NCBI GenBank assembly: GCA_903813345.2
Contig: CAIIXF020000002.1
Span: 594,001 to 658,000, forward strand
Reading direction: 5' to 3'
DNA from: Owenia fusiformis
Taxonomy: Eukaryota > Annelida > Polychaeta > Sabellida > Oweniidae
Length of the DNA stretch: 64,000 nucleotides
The position numbers and the translations under genes were made by a program. The notes under the pieces were generated by a model, which saw nothing but the letters and a program-made list of their open reading frames with translations, did no database searches and was not told where the DNA came from. Shown here in pieces: positions 10,322-23,300 of this stretch; position 1 is the first letter of the stretch, and each line of letters opens with the position of its first letter.

Positions 10322-11000
10322 AGATCTATGTTATAATGTAAAAAGTCCCCAGTGCACAGCAACAAGCCTGCACTACTAGTAAAGAGGGGTGGTGTCAACG
10401 CGGTAGCCTGACAGTCGCCCCAGGGTATTTCAACATAAAGGGACTTCCTAGGGGGTACAGGGGCCAACCAGGAAAGTTCCTTTCAATTTTAATGAGTTGT
10501 AAACCATAGATCTATTTCTAAATGTTAAGGTTTTAAATTATATTCTATTCAAATTCTATCACTGTTAAATTATATATCTGCTTTATATGGGCTTATTAGC
10601 CTTTTGATGTCAATTAGATTATTGACATCATAGGCATAGACAAATCTTACCGACTGCTTCTTATGGACTGCATTTTAAAAAATCTATCTGACCGGAAGTT
10701 GAAAGAACCAATGAGAATCCCCGGTTCATGGTACGTAGTTAGTCCAGTGCAACCAACTACCTTTCTGTTTCCGGTGTTGATGATTCAGTGACATTGTTAT
10801 TCTATTTAACAATTAGTAGGGGCGACGTCAATTTGGGCATTGAATAAACTTATTAACAACCAAAAATCCATTTAGGGTCCGGAATCAAAACTTATAGGGG
10901 CCTGGTTTCATTTGTTCAGGGCCCAGAATGCAAACCAAGGACCCAACTTTTGTATTGCCATTTCTTGGGCCCCACGCTCCCCCCCCTGGACCCGCCACTG
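10322..11000 (+). mobile_element. LINE 3' tail and right end of a CAGTGGCGG-type element (copy A)
   Basis: Contains the LINE tail followed by CCTGGACCCGCCACTG ending at 11,000, the inverted counterpart of CAGTGGCGGATCCAGG found at 55,164 in copy B. In A the left end is absent because the homology to B starts inside the LINE. No gene in this stretch. Confidence 0.55.
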
Positions 11001-11270
11001 TATTATAAAGTAAATAAAGCTTGACATCTAGTAAACCGTGTGACATATTGAATAACATAAATGTTAACTATTTTAATGCGTTTGTCGGGTTTTTACCATA
11101 AAATAATATAAATATCTACAGCATAGATTGGTTTGGTTAAACTTGGTAGTTTTTTCCGGACAGTTTGATAAATTGCGCAAAAGTCATAATTATGTACAAC
11201 ATAAAATTACAATGTTTCCGTTAACGATCCCTTTATAATTGTATATAAGCAATGCAAATCTTCTTTGTAG

Positions 11271-11377
11271 ATGCACTAAAGGTTGCGAAAGACACACTTG
11301 GTGACGTCACGATAATGGTGAACAACGCAGGAATCATGGATGAACATAATATATCTGGCACTATTGCAATCAACCTA
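11271..11377 (+). CDS. SDR copy A exon 3
   Basis: Acceptor CTTTGTAG, donor GTAAGT. Encodes ALKVAKDTLGDVTIMVNNAG and IMDEHNISGTIAINL; NNAG is the conserved SDR structural motif. Enters in phase 1 (two bases complete a split codon), leaves in phase 0. Confidence 0.85.
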
Positions 11378-14300
11378 GTAAGTTATTCAAAGAATTATAA
11401 ACAGTTAAAAACAATTGATTATCAATTAATTCTAGAACACTGCACAGCCATGCAAAAATAGGGCTGTAGTAGCTTCATGTTGATTCTTAAAATACTCAAA
11501 ACCGTTTATTGATCGCAGGACTAAATAATTATTAAGAACCATTTACATTGTGTTTGGAAATATAAACATTCATATATGTGTCTAGAAATCATTTGAAGAA
11601 TAAAATTCGATGTTGATATTGCAAAATGTGTATCATTTTTTGTTTAGGAGGCCCAGATACGATGTACAATGATTGCACTGGAGTTCATGGGTCGCAACAA
11701 TGGGGGAAACGGAGGTGTTGTGGTATTTACCTCTTCAGTAGCCGGTAAGCTTTGGTTCAGAAGTTACAAGGATCAAGATATCCCATAGTTGATATGGATG
11801 TCCAAATAGGCTGCTTGATGATTTCTAGTAAGAATTTATGGGTGGCAGCAATGGAGAGGAAACTGACGCCAAGGCGTCATCGTATACCGACTTCGTCATC
11901 TAAATACTAGAACTTGAGATCACATTTACAATTTAACTAAAACCCGACTGACTAACTACTGAGAATAATATTCCAGGTCTAACACCATTTGGGGGAGTGT
12001 CAGGGTATGTTACATCGAAACATGGACTTGTCGGCTTCGTTCGTAGTATGGCGGTAAGTTGTAATTCTTGAAGTATACACCTTTCTAAATGCAGGCTCCA
12101 TGTAAACTGTCCACATGCCAGTGAAATTCAGACTCGTTGGCTTCGTTTATAGTATGGTGGAGAGTAGTGCATTTTCTAAATGCATGCCCTGTACGCTCTT
12201 TGTACACTGTCATTACCTACTTATACAGCAGCGACCATTGACTTGTTAGCTCCGTAGTTCGCATCATTAAAGATATTGATAAAAAAAATAACAAAGAATG
12301 TATGTCTTTTGCATAACAGCATCGTGTTCCCTCAACTATATATTTTCGATATATATGTTGATATTGTTTTTCTTTAGTTGAGTCCAAGGATTAACGATTG
12401 GGGTGTACGATTCAATTGTGTTTGTCCAACCCCGGTAGATACACCAATGATGAGCACAGATTACTTGCGTAAAGTATTGCATCCAGATGATTTTACTTCG
12501 TCCGTGGAAATTGTAGAACAGTTCAGGAAAACGAACACTATGCTACAGTAAGACAGTACTGCATACTTAAACTTTATTAAATGTAAAAATGATTTGTTAT
12601 TCAATGTAATGGTGTTATGGTTCACCCCTTCGAGTTTAATGCATCACTTGATTGCATAAGAACTCAGTGTTTGAATATCCATTCATATATGTTGAGTGAA
12701 ACTTGTTTTTATGCATGACCAAATGTAGATGACTTTGGAAGTTAGAGTTGAGACACTGAAGAAGTAACAGTGAAATGTGCAATAAGAACCAAATATATAA
12801 GCACTAGTGCCAAAGGGAAAGGACCAAAAGTTGTAATGGAACTTTGCAAGAAAAAGCAAACTCTAAGTGCATACCAGTTAGGAAAAAACAAACCCCATAT
12901 AGCCCAAAACCATGATCTAACGTGAAAAGAAACAATGTCTAATACCCAAGAAATATAAGTTGATTTTAGAAAGAAAGTAAAGTTTTATGTATTTATTTAT
13001 GCATGGGTCACTTTTGCTCCGATTCATCGGTCGGCTCCCACCCGATTGAGTATTTAGTTCAAAATTGTATACAGTTTGGACCAGAACACTCAATCGGCCG
13101 GGCGCCGGTCGATGAATCGGAGCAAATGTGACCCAGGCATTATCATGAGGTGATTAGATACCTTTCAACATCTCTACATTCACATATAATGTTGAGACTA
13201 AATATTAACCTCTACTCCATTTTCCCTGAACTCTTCTGGTTAATTTTTTAATTAAGAAACAAATAGATTAAAGTTTAATAAATCTATTGTAATCAAAATA
13301 ATACTCAAAAATACTAGCACAAATAAAGAATATCAGTACAAATACAGTATTACAAAAACACACCAGAATACATTAAGTGGCTTACCCATTGTCACTGTCG
13401 TTTCCTTTGTTCAATGATATCCAACATGTTTTAGCTTATGTCTAAAAATGTGTAGAAACCAAGTGTTCCAGTCAAGGTCTGGTGTAAAAGTGTCTCTTGA
13501 CCAAAGGAAACAGACAGTTTATATTCTAAAAGTTGCCAAATTACCATATTATTGTACCCCACCTGGCCCTGGGACCAGGCACTGAACAAAGGGATGATTC
13601 TTACAGCTAAGGGATTATCTAAGAAAGCCAGACTGTAACTAATTGTCTATTCAAAAAGTTTTAATAGAGTTCACTTGGTTCAGACTAAAGCTCTGCTATA
13701 GCAGCAGCATATAGACTGTACTGAATGAACAGGTCAAAGGGTCACAAAGTACAATGCAAAACTTTATGAAGGAAAAATGTGAAAGGAAAATGTAATTTTA
13801 AATATTAAAACATGGAAATAACATTGCTATAATTAAAACTAAATATAATACATTGATATTAAGAAGGATTTAACACGATGACAAGTGATCAGAAAACAAG
13901 GGTATACCACCTTTGATTACGGGTCATCACAATTCATAGAAAAAGAAAAAAAATGAAAAAACTGATTTGAAAAGTGATCTATTTTCCTTTTTATGACCAT
14001 TTTTGTTTAAGACAATTTTCTAAAATTTCAAAGATTGTATCAGTTAGAGCATTATATTGGGCACATTTTCTGAAAAATTCTGAAAAATGTATAAATGTGG
14101 AAATAGTTAAATTGACTGGAGGTCAAACCAGAACTCTGTTATCTTTGTTCAAAAAATGTCTAAAAATGCAACCTTTTTTGTCACTTCCTGTTTCGTCATT
14201 TCCTGTTAACTTCCATGGCACCTTAATTGAGCGTGTAGGCTACTATAACACCATCATGAGAAATTTTTCTTTTTCTCAGTCATTTCGCATATATTGCCAC

Positions 14301-14648
14301 TTGATGTAATATATACTATTTGGTTTGAATTATCAATGATCTAAAGGTTGGTTAGTGATATGTACTGTTACGTCGATTGTTTCACGTGTAGTCTAGAGTC
14401 ACATTTGATTTGATTGCTTTATTGTTGCTATTGAAGAAATATATTGAATGTTATACGAACTTGATCAGCATCGTCATCATGATATTTATTGCTTAACAAT
14501 ATGACTTAGCCATACATGTTTTTGCAGGCCATCTGAAGTAGCTGATGCGATGATTAAGCTGATAGAAGATGACACATTGAATGGAGCGTCATTATTAGTT
14601 ACGAAGGGCAAAACAATCTTAGTCGATCCACCAGCCTTGGACATATAA
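11271..14648 (+). CDS. SDR (15-hydroxyprostaglandin dehydrogenase-like), copy A, exons 3-7 only
   Basis: Five exons (11,271-11,377; 11,648-11,744; 11,977-12,053; 12,378-12,547; 14,528-14,648) match exons 3-7 of copy B with the same GT-AG borders and phases. Encoded elements: the NNAG motif, the SSVAG catalytic-Ser region, YVTSK with catalytic Tyr and Lys, and the C-terminal ..ILVDPPALDI end. The nucleotide-binding exons 1-2 are not found in 1-11,270. They may lie upstream of the window, or this copy may be truncated. The only protein change seen against B is Gly for Ala just before the catalytic Tyr (SGY versus SAY). All exons are open, so it is not obviously decayed. Confidence 0.8.
11648..11744 (+). 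CDS. SDR copy A exon 4
   Basis: Acceptor TTGTTTAG, donor GTAAGC. Encodes EAQIRCTMIALEFMG, RNNGGNGG and VVVFTSSVA, including the catalytic Ser of the SDR triad. Identical to copy B. Confidence 0.85.
11977..12053 (+). CDS. SDR copy A exon 5
   Basis: Acceptor ATTCCAG, donor GTAAGT. Encodes LTPFGGVSGYVTSKHGLVGF then VRSMA; YVTSK supplies catalytic Tyr and Lys. Differs from B by G for A before the Tyr. Confidence 0.85.
12378..12547 (+). CDS. SDR copy A exon 6
   Basis: Acceptor TTCTTTAG, donor GTAAGA. Encodes LSPRINDWGVRFNCVCPTPV followed by DTPMMSTDYLRKV.., the segment after the active site in HPGD-type SDRs (GVR.N..CP..V.T). Confidence 0.85.
13005..13134. mobile_element. Short palindromic MITE
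   Basis: GGGTCACTTTTGCTCCGATTC at the left and GAATCGGAGCAAATGTGACCC at the right are inverted; the interior has CCGATTGAGT/ACTCAATCGG. Related copies at 40,920-41,021 and 61,016-61,145. Confidence 0.75.
13972..14260 (+). repeat. Interspersed repeat, intron 6 copy A
   Basis: Begins TTTTCCTTTTTATGACC and ends around CACTTCCTG..CATTTCCTGTTAAC. Also present at 62,607-62,900 (orthologous), at 61,260-61,565 (inverted) and partly at 5,757-5,900. Confidence 0.65.
14528..14648 (+). CDS. SDR copy A exon 7 with stop
   Basis: Acceptor TTTTGCAG. Encodes PSEVADAMIKLIEDDTLNGA then SLLVTKGKTILVDPPALDI and TAA. L(I)EDD.LNGA..L is characteristic of the HPGD C-terminal region. Confidence 0.85.
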
Positions 14649-14669
14649 AGTCTTGGTTATATAATGTAT

Positions 14670-14675
14670 AATAAA
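14670..14675 (+). terminator. Polyadenylation signal, SDR copy A
   Basis: AATAAA 22 bases after the stop codon, in GTATAATAAACTTAG; the same signal follows copy B at 63,311. Confidence 0.5.
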
Positions 14676-15203
14676 CTTAGTTTTGTCACAATATAATAGT
14701 ATACATTGACAGTATATATGACAGTTACAGTGATTTTGTGAAACAACGTTTAGATAGGACCACGAACAGAAAATTGAATAAAGTTGCTTGTTACTTCACT
14801 ATTTACATTGCTGTTTACAATCGAGTTGTGTGAGGCAGATCTGTGTATTGCAAGTCAAAAATTGGTTAAATAAAATTGTATTTAGAATCGGTGTTCCGTC
14901 CATATAATATCAAATTGGAAATATTTACTGCCTTGTTCAAATAAAGTCCATTTCATTGCAATTAAAAATGAACTTAAGGTGAAGAAAAAATTATTAAAGT
15001 GAAGAGCTCTGCTCTCTATCGTAATATAGATCGACATTCCTTTGTTTAGTATTTGAGAAAACAGAGAACAAATATTGTATGCGAACTTATGAATATTCTT
15101 ATAAGCTCATTGTCTTCATAAAGTTCGGACTATATTTATTTAATATTATCAATATTTAATGCAAAATGATTAATAAAGATTGGACTATGCAATTGACCAA
15201 TGT

Positions 15204-15481
15204 CTAATTTTTCAGTTTATGGTACTGCCGGATGTGTCTTCTCTTTGTTGACAATTGTGTAAAGCCTTTCTTACAGATCTCACACGTATATGGTTTTTCT
15301 CCAGTGTGAGAATTAAGGTGATCTTTTAGGTGCAGACCCGCTTTAAAAGATCTATCGCAATGTGGACATTGAAACTTCCTGGTTTTGGTTTCTTGATGGA
15401 GGTGTGAAACTTGAAAGGTGATATCTCCATAACTGTTTGGCTGATCATGTAGATGTTTGAACAGCTGTGATTGGCTCATCC
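15204..15481 (-). CDS. C2H2 zinc-finger protein, last exon (copy A)
   Basis: Terminal exon on the minus strand: acceptor TTTTGTTTCAG at 15,492-15,482, stop TAG at 15,204-15,206. Two classical fingers are visible: [20 protein letters not shown] (CX2CX12HX3H) and [20 protein letters not shown] (CX2CX12HX4H), joined by the canonical TGEKP linker. A low-complexity region rich in Gln and His precedes them. Such short terminal pairs occur in many nuclear DNA-binding regulators, including BTB-type proteins; upstream exons were not identified, so the class and target are unknown. It is convergent with the SDR gene, with about 550 bp between stop codons. Confidence 0.8.
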
Positions 15482-17221
15482 CTGAAACAAAATAAAAAAT
15501 ATATTTCAAATTCATATATTTATGTGATACATTCATATAACAAAAGAAAATTAATATATGTGGGCATCTACACGTTCAATGGATTACATAATGGCACATC
15601 ATATTTACTACTCGTATGAAACTTTTTTAGTTTGGGCAAAATTTAAAAATCTCATATTTCAGAAAAATGCAAATTTCTGGATTATATTATGACCTACACG
15701 TATCAGTCGAAATTTGTCATGGTCTTTCTTTTCAGTAATTTTATGATTTCTCAATATGAGTTTTTAATACCACTTCATACATGTAATATATACTCTTGTA
15801 GCAGGTTTTTTCCTCCGCTTGAATGCTCATAATATATGCAAGGTTAAGAAAATGTAAATAAGAACTCAGGGGCAAAGTGAAGTGATGACAAAGAAACCTA
15901 CACAGAAAGTTGCACATTTTCTGGAAATTATGCAGTGGGCTTCAGGAATTTACTTCACTTTGAAGCGATACATAAAGACATACATACATAAAGACTGCGT
16001 TGAGATGTAGACACACCCCTTAGATATATACTCGGTGAACACCTGTGATGTTACTATTTATGTATACACATATTTTTTTCTTTTTCTTTGTTTTTTCTGT
16101 TTAAAACAAAGTACCAAATCATAAAAATAGCAAGGATTACTTTTACATTAAGTTAATCGGGAGAGGTAGATCTAAAAGTGGTCCACTTTGGAGGTATGTG
16201 TCCTGCTTTCAGAGGCATATCACTCAACAGGTTTTGCTGTAAGTATATTCAAAATATGAATTATCAAATTCCAGGTATATTAGTCTCAGGTTACAAAAAT
16301 ATAACAAAATTCCAACTAAAATACTTTTTTGTCTATTTATTATTGAATGCAGAATTAAGAACACAAATATGCGTGTACAACGATGATGCATTTTAATTAC
16401 TCTAACTACAAGTTAATTTTACAAAAGTATAATAAGAAAAACAATTATTTAAATTACTAATATCACATTAGATGGTGCTACTTCCTTGAGGATAGTAGCA
16501 AAATGACCTAAACTATAAACTTAAATCAATATTTCTGCCATTATATTATTGAATTAAATTTGACATAAATTATAAAATCGAGGTCTTTGATCCGATTCTA
16601 ATATGATAAACATACAAGAAACACAACTATTTGCATATATGAATTTAAGCGGTCATACATACTCCAATATAGAACAGAAAATAAATTGTTCTAGCTATTG
16701 TGACATCACGTATCATATTAAAATATGAATTATATCAGTTGTCTCTAGAAACGGGGACACTAGTATATGGTAAAAATCACAAGTCTAGACTTACTCAAAA
16801 ACAAACCATTTATTTTTCTATTGATTTCCATGTTAATTGACCCTTTATTTAAGGAGCACCTGCCATCTGGGAACAAGGAAGACGGGTTTGTGGTGAATTT
16901 TGAAAATTCACTTATTCACAAAGAGCATTGATAATTGTTTACAACTGACAGACTAAATTGTATCCTCTCCTACACTCTTTTGGTTATGCATTCTTTTCAC
17001 AACCGATTTATGGGTCACTGGATGCTATTTAAATATGTAATGTTAAGTAAAACGTTTAGAAGTAAACCATTTAATGAATACAATAACTACCTTGATAAAT
17101 TATCGCTTTACTTAAAAAGTTAAGTTTATCAGTAATGTAAGGTTTATGAAAATTGCAAGTGTTTGAAAATTAAACATTTTTTGAAATCATCTTCGTATTT
17201 AATGGTCAGTGCATACCGACA
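15482..17221. other. Intergenic or intronic stretch, no exon recognised
   Basis: Upstream exons of the zinc-finger gene should lie on the minus strand from here rightwards, but no convincing one was found. The right end is upstream of SDR exon 1. Very AT-rich; no repeat structure of note. Confidence 0.4.
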
Positions 17222-17314
17222 ATGAAAATAGAGGGAAGCGTTGCCGTGGTAACCGGAGGAGCTCGTGGAATAGGGAAATCGATAGTAACATCTTTACTCA
17301 AACTTGGAGCAAAA
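17222..17314 (+). CDS. SDR exon 1
   Basis: Starts ATGAAAATAGAGGG and encodes MKIEGSVAVVTGGARGIG then KSIVTSLLKLGAK, the first beta strand and glycine-rich loop of the Rossmann fold. Donor AAAA|GTAAGT, phase 0. Start chosen because it gives the usual 10-residue lead before TGxxxGIG. Confidence 0.88.
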
Positions 17315-20300
17315 GTAAGTTCACGGTACTCTTGATGTTAGTTTGATATGTACTCTGATAATTTCGAACCAGTATTAATTTAGGTTTCTAATAGTTTTTC
17401 TCTAAATGTATTCTAGACCGGTGTAAAAGATACTATGGTCCCCTGGGGATTATGGTCCCCTTTCTTAAAGGTCCCGATTGTGGATACGATAATAAGGGAA
17501 AGAGTTGTATTTAGGTCACCATATAAATCAATGGAAAGTAGGACCATAATTTGATAGGACCTCCTACCCTTTTACACCGGTCCATATGGATCACCAATAT
17601 GACGTCACACATTTCTAAGGTCGATATAGTAAAATAAATGCCTTCTAAACTAGCACTAAAACCCCTAGAACTGACTCGACAAGGTGGTAATAATGCCACA
17701 AGTCATATAAACATAAATGTAACATATGTAAAATGGGTGTGGAAGGACCGTGGGTGGCAAATAAAATATAACAGAACCCTATGATTTAAAATGTCTAAAA
17801 GTCTATTTCAAAATATGATACATATATCTCTGCAACAATTGACTAACTACCTGACTTACTGGGCAACACCCAAACCCAAATGAGTGAGTGTGTTTCACCA
17901 TAGAAGGAATATAAAAGAATATAATATAAGCAGAGTATGGACTACAATAAAACAGGTTTTAAACAAAAGGTGAAGTGAATAATATAAAGCACGTATATGT
18001 ATGTATAAACAACGGGATTAACTGTTTGACATTGCCATAAAAGGTATTAAAAGGGACCCGTTAAAATGAGATGAAGGGATTGATCAACATAAAAGTATAA
18101 TTGAAAATGACTGTGTTACATTCACACGGACAACGTCTGGATGCGTCCCGCATTAACCAACTCGGCCATAAATAGAAAACATAAAGGATACGTATCAAAA
18201 ACGATAAATTTAAGTAATTTTAAAGTGTGTAATACATCTGTATAAAAATGAGCATATTCCTCCCCTAATAACATCAACGTTGGTCAACATTATAAAGCAA
18301 ATTCGAACCCCAGTTAATACTGTACGCCCGGTATTATTCGCGAGCTTTAATTTCGCGAATTTTGCGAAAACACGGTTTCGCGGCTATTAAATTTCGCGAA
18401 TTTCACAAGTTTGAAATTCATTATTCTCGGAATTCTCAAGCTAAATTACTAGTAGATGTACAGTAATTGCACTTACCTGATGTCATAGTTGGATCAGATT
18501 TACAATAACTGGGATCTTTATCATCGGCAAGCTGCATATAACAGGATCTTAAGAGGTTCTGGACAAATCATTTGATTCTGGACTTGTCATATTTTTTTTT
18601 CAACGAAATCACATCCAAGGGTTGAATTTTTATTAGCTATTTAGAGAGTGAGTCCTGCCTAGTATTAATTTTAATAAAAAAGTTAAAATAGAACCCTATT
18701 TGAGAGTCAATCTAATACTTACATTACATTGATAAATTAAGGCAAATCCTGAAATATTTTTAAAGTGCATTTTTTTATGAAATATTATCCAGCAAGTATT
18801 TAGATGAAACGGTCTTATTTAAATACAAATCATAACATGATGATATTTTTCATGAAACATTTTTCAATGAAATTCAATTGAAGGGTCAAGATAAAACGAG
18901 CTAATTTAGGTGAAAACCCTTACATGATGATGTGTTTTCATAACTTCTTTCATAAAATTCCATCAAGGGGTGAAGATAAAATGATCGAATTTAAGTGATT
19001 TAGGATCACGAGGATATGTTTTCTTTGATATTTTCTATGAAATCCCATCCAATGGTCAAGGTAAAATTTTGATTTTGATTTGGTATTAGGTCACGTGTTC
19101 GAAAGATCCATATAAGGCCCATAGAACCATATAGGAACGTCATTTTGAATGTCACGTGATAGACCCATATAAGGCTTTTAGAACCATGTATGGAAAGATG
19201 AGGGGAAGCCCCTGACACCTGTTTCACGATTTTATCCGAACGTTGTTCGGATCATTTCGGTTTTTATGCACTTCATTATTGTACCGAAGTTTGCCGATTC
19301 GATTCGTCGTATTTCGGAATCCTGGTGACAATTTTATACTCCATTGGAGTATTTTTGACCTACTTCTTATGACGGAAATTCCCGAACCTTGTTCGGATTA
19401 ATCCGGATTTTCTGACCTACTTTATCTACCGAGATTTCACGAGTTAACATTCGTCTCATTCCGGAATCCTGGTGACAATTTTATACTCCATTGGAGTATT
19501 TTTGATCTACTTTTTCTGGATTTTGCCCTACTTATTATATCTTGACAACAAGCAAATCAAAAAGTCCGACATGAACGGGTCTCGATCAACTAACCTAGAC
19601 AATGGAAGCCAGGCACGCTAACCATGAGGCCAACGAGCTACCGATATGAAAGAACAAAAGTATTATATATTTATACCGAGCGTCAATTCAAAATAGTCCC
19701 TGATCTGGACCCTCTGAAAAAAAGTTTTGTTGTCCGGTACTTTCCCACATAAAATGATTGTACCGTTTGAAAGAACAGACTTCCCTCTTAAAGAAAACAC
19801 CTCTTCTATTGATGTAAACAGGGGCAAAAGGCACCAAAACGGGGTTAGACAAGGTGGCATTCTGAAGTCTCACTTTCTTGTCATCATGATTCCAGGTAAA
19901 CCATCAGACGGATCTACTTCAAGTTTTCACACATGTTACATGGTAAGAAATTCTAGAACTGATTAACTTTGCAGCGGCCATCTTGCATTCTGGCGGCCAT
20001 TTTGGAATTTTTTTCAGATAAATATTGTCATCGCGATTCCACAAAAAACACATAACAGATGTATTTCAAATGTTCACACATGTTACATGGTAAAAAGTCC
20101 TACACCTCATTATTTTTTCGGTGGCCATCTTGCATTCTGGCAGCCATCTTGGAAGTTTTAAGATAAATCTTTTCATCACGATTTCAGGAAATCCAAACGG
20201 ATTTACTTCAAATTTCCACACATGTTACATGGTAAGAAAATATAGAGGTGAATAACTTTTCGGCAGCCATCTTGCATTCTTGCGGCCATCTTGGAAATTT

Positions 20301-23300
20301 TGGGATAAATCTTGTCATCGTGATTCCAGGAAAACAACCTAACAGATTAACTTCAAATTTTCACACATGTTACATGGTATGAAGTTCTAGAGCTGACTAA
20401 CTTTTCGGTGGCCATGTTGCATTCCGTCGGCCATCTTGGAAGTTTTTAGATAAATCTTGTCCTCACGATTCCATGAAAACCACATAACAGTTTTACTTCA
20501 AATTTTCACACATGTTACATGGTAAGAAGTTATAGGGCTGATTAACTTTCCGATAGCCATCTTGCATTCTGGCGGCCATCTTGGAAGTTTGTAGATAAAT
20601 ATAAAATACAGTCAAAACATTTACCACCAACAAAGGATGCTCTCATTCTCCATATAAATAGAGCCAACTATCAGGCCTATATTTGGCGAAACGCAGGCAA
20701 ATCAAGGATTGATTATCAATCCCCCACATTACATGGTTGGACATTCAAAGGGAATAAACTACAAATTAAGGGGATGGAAAACGGTCCTGCCCCACAAGAA
20801 ATAATGGAGCTTGGTGCTTATAGTTGTAAAGGAGCGTGTGACTCAATGAGATGTAGTTGTAAGAAACATGTTCATGTAAGTGCCGCAAAGGTGTGTGTGA
20901 GAACTGTCCAACCCATCAGCAGGATGATGTTGATGAGAGCGACAATGAATTTGAACCAGTTGATGACACCATTACACCAAACGTTGAAGATCAAGAAGAA
21001 CATGAATTACCTGAAAATCTCTTACCTGACAACTGGATGAACCAACTTGTCAAAGTTGATGCCATAATATGAATTATCTCACCCTGTATATACACTGGTG
21101 ATCCGCTCGATTACAAGTACGATTTGTCCTTATTCCTTATTTCATGCGCTGTAGGCAGAATCCTCTCGACGTTTTTTCTCACAAACGTGAATCAGTATCA
21201 TATGTCTTAGAAAATGTACATGTTTGCGAAAAATAGCTCAGAAGACGACAGAATCGTCGATTTAATTCCTAACTTAAGTTACATAAACTGATAAAGGTTT
21301 GGGTTAGTGCAGATCTGAACTGTTTTTTCAAAATACCGTTTATGTATTTAAGTGAGGAATTAAATGTACGATTATGTTGTCTTCTAAACTATTTGTTTGC
21401 AAATATGCACATTTTCTTAAACATATGATACTGATACACGTTTGTGAGAAAAAATGTCGTGGGAATTCTGCCTACAAAGTGTGAAAGGAAAAAGGAAAAA
21501 TCATACCTTCGATGTTCCCACATTTTGTTACCGAAACAAACCGTTTAGGTAACCAGCATAATCGAGTGGATCACTATAATATACTTTAGTTGTCTTTAAT
21601 AATGTTAAGGAGGATGAGTTGTAAGGCATACTATGTCATGTTAGATCATGATCTATACTATTTTTATTACAATTTACCAGTTACATTTTCTTCATGCTAG
21701 TTTCTGTTATAACTTTTGTTCCGTTTCCTATGGCATCCGTGCTTTAAACATTTACATTCACAATGGTCCCTTCCTGGTATATTTTTTTAGGTTTTATGAC
21801 TGTTAAATTCTATAGTCTTGTTAAGACCACTTTATAAACAGGTTTATTATTACTTTTATGACTGTTAAATTATATAGTCTAGTTAACACCACTTTATAAA
21901 CAGGTTTATTATTACTGGTGTAACTAACACAACAAAAAAATATAATTAATTTATTTGATTTTATATAACATGAAATTATTTTTTCTTTTTGATAAAACAT
22001 TGCTTATTAGAAATATATTTAGTTGAAAACTTAGAGTAAACAATCAGTTCTTCTATCACAAAGTTTATCTTGGTTCAGTAGATTTTTCTATACATTATTT
22101 TTATGTCACTACCACTAGTGATTGGGTGACATATTGTAATAGCTTCGAACGTTTATCTTGACACTGTTCAGTAGTTAATGTGTACTGTATATTTAAAAAC
22201 AAGGTGTGGTGACATTTTGCATGTTTCTGCATCGTCACTACTATTGAAAGCTTATGTTGATATTGTAGCAGTGTTTTTTAAGTTCTTTTTGTTGGTACAA
22301 TTAGTTTCCAAACCCTATACTTATATCGATCTGACACACAGTTTTAATGCAGGTTTAAGTGATTTTTGTTGATTATTAAACGCAAAGAGCACATGTGTCT
22401 CGAACTCGCAACATTGTGGATACAGAGCCCATTCACATAGTTTAACATGCTGGTGCTCTGAACCAGCTCGTTAGTTAATATCTGACTAAGAGACAGCTTG
22501 CTTTCCCAATGAAGAAACGTTATCTGCAGCTTTTATGAGTACTATAGTATCTACAACTATTTTTGATCTCATGAGTATTGGATATCATTATTTTCAATTT
22601 TTCTTCAACATGTATTTTAATGACTTCAGTATGAATGGAATGTCCCTCGGAGTTGTGGTCGTTGATGAGGAATTGGTCATTGAACGGTGTAGATGCTGTT
22701 TATTCCCATATTAGATTATTGTCTTGGGATATTAAGGTTTGATTTTTGTTTGCCAGTTTTACACTTTACAGTTTGCTTTTCCTACTAGGTTGCTTTACAC
22801 TTTTTTCCTTTCTCATTTGTCATTTTTGTTTATATTTAGTAAGGATATGATACGCAGGTCTCTCCTTCTGTGTGATTACCTGTCCAGAAGATAATTCAAC
22901 TGCATTTACATTTTCGTTTAAAAGAGCTTTAATTCCGTTATATACTCAGATCAAGGCCAATTTAGCATACATTTCGCTCTCAAAAATCACTGTGCAATAA
23001 TGGATTTCAAAGAAATGTTTGACGTTTTCAATAATCTTTTTTCTTTTTGATGAAATGTAGTTATTTATTCTAAAAATCAATCGATGTCATACACAAAATG
23101 CATTTAAGTGGTATAAAGTACAGAAGCAGAGTAAAAATATGTATTTTAGAATATCACCATGTGTTACCCCATTGTAGCGCCTCTTGCCCATGCTTCTATC
23201 AATATAAAACATGATATCATACACCAAATATGCATTTATGTCAAATTATGTGGTTTAAAATACAGAAAAATAGATAACATTCTCCTTAGAATACCACCTT

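Larger units (their letters stand above)
12548..14527 (+). other. SDR copy A intron 6
   Basis: Non-coding. Holds a 130-bp palindromic MITE (13,005-13,134) and a copy of the TTTTTATGACC repeat family (13,972-14,260). Open frames here are not supported as genes. Confidence 0.7.

Noticed and set aside
13974-14309. 111-codon frame in SDR intron 6 (and 62,610-62,969)
   Set aside because: Falls on an interspersed repeat whose other copies (5,757; 61,260) do not keep the frame.
19565-19642. Functional tRNA gene
   Set aside because: Boxes resemble Pol III promoters, but the acceptor and other stems do not pair convincingly.
20774-21040. Reading this frame as a complete small protein
   Set aside because: The frame is open upstream with the LPP..RANYQ block, and a frameshift ends it; it is a fragment of a transposon protein.
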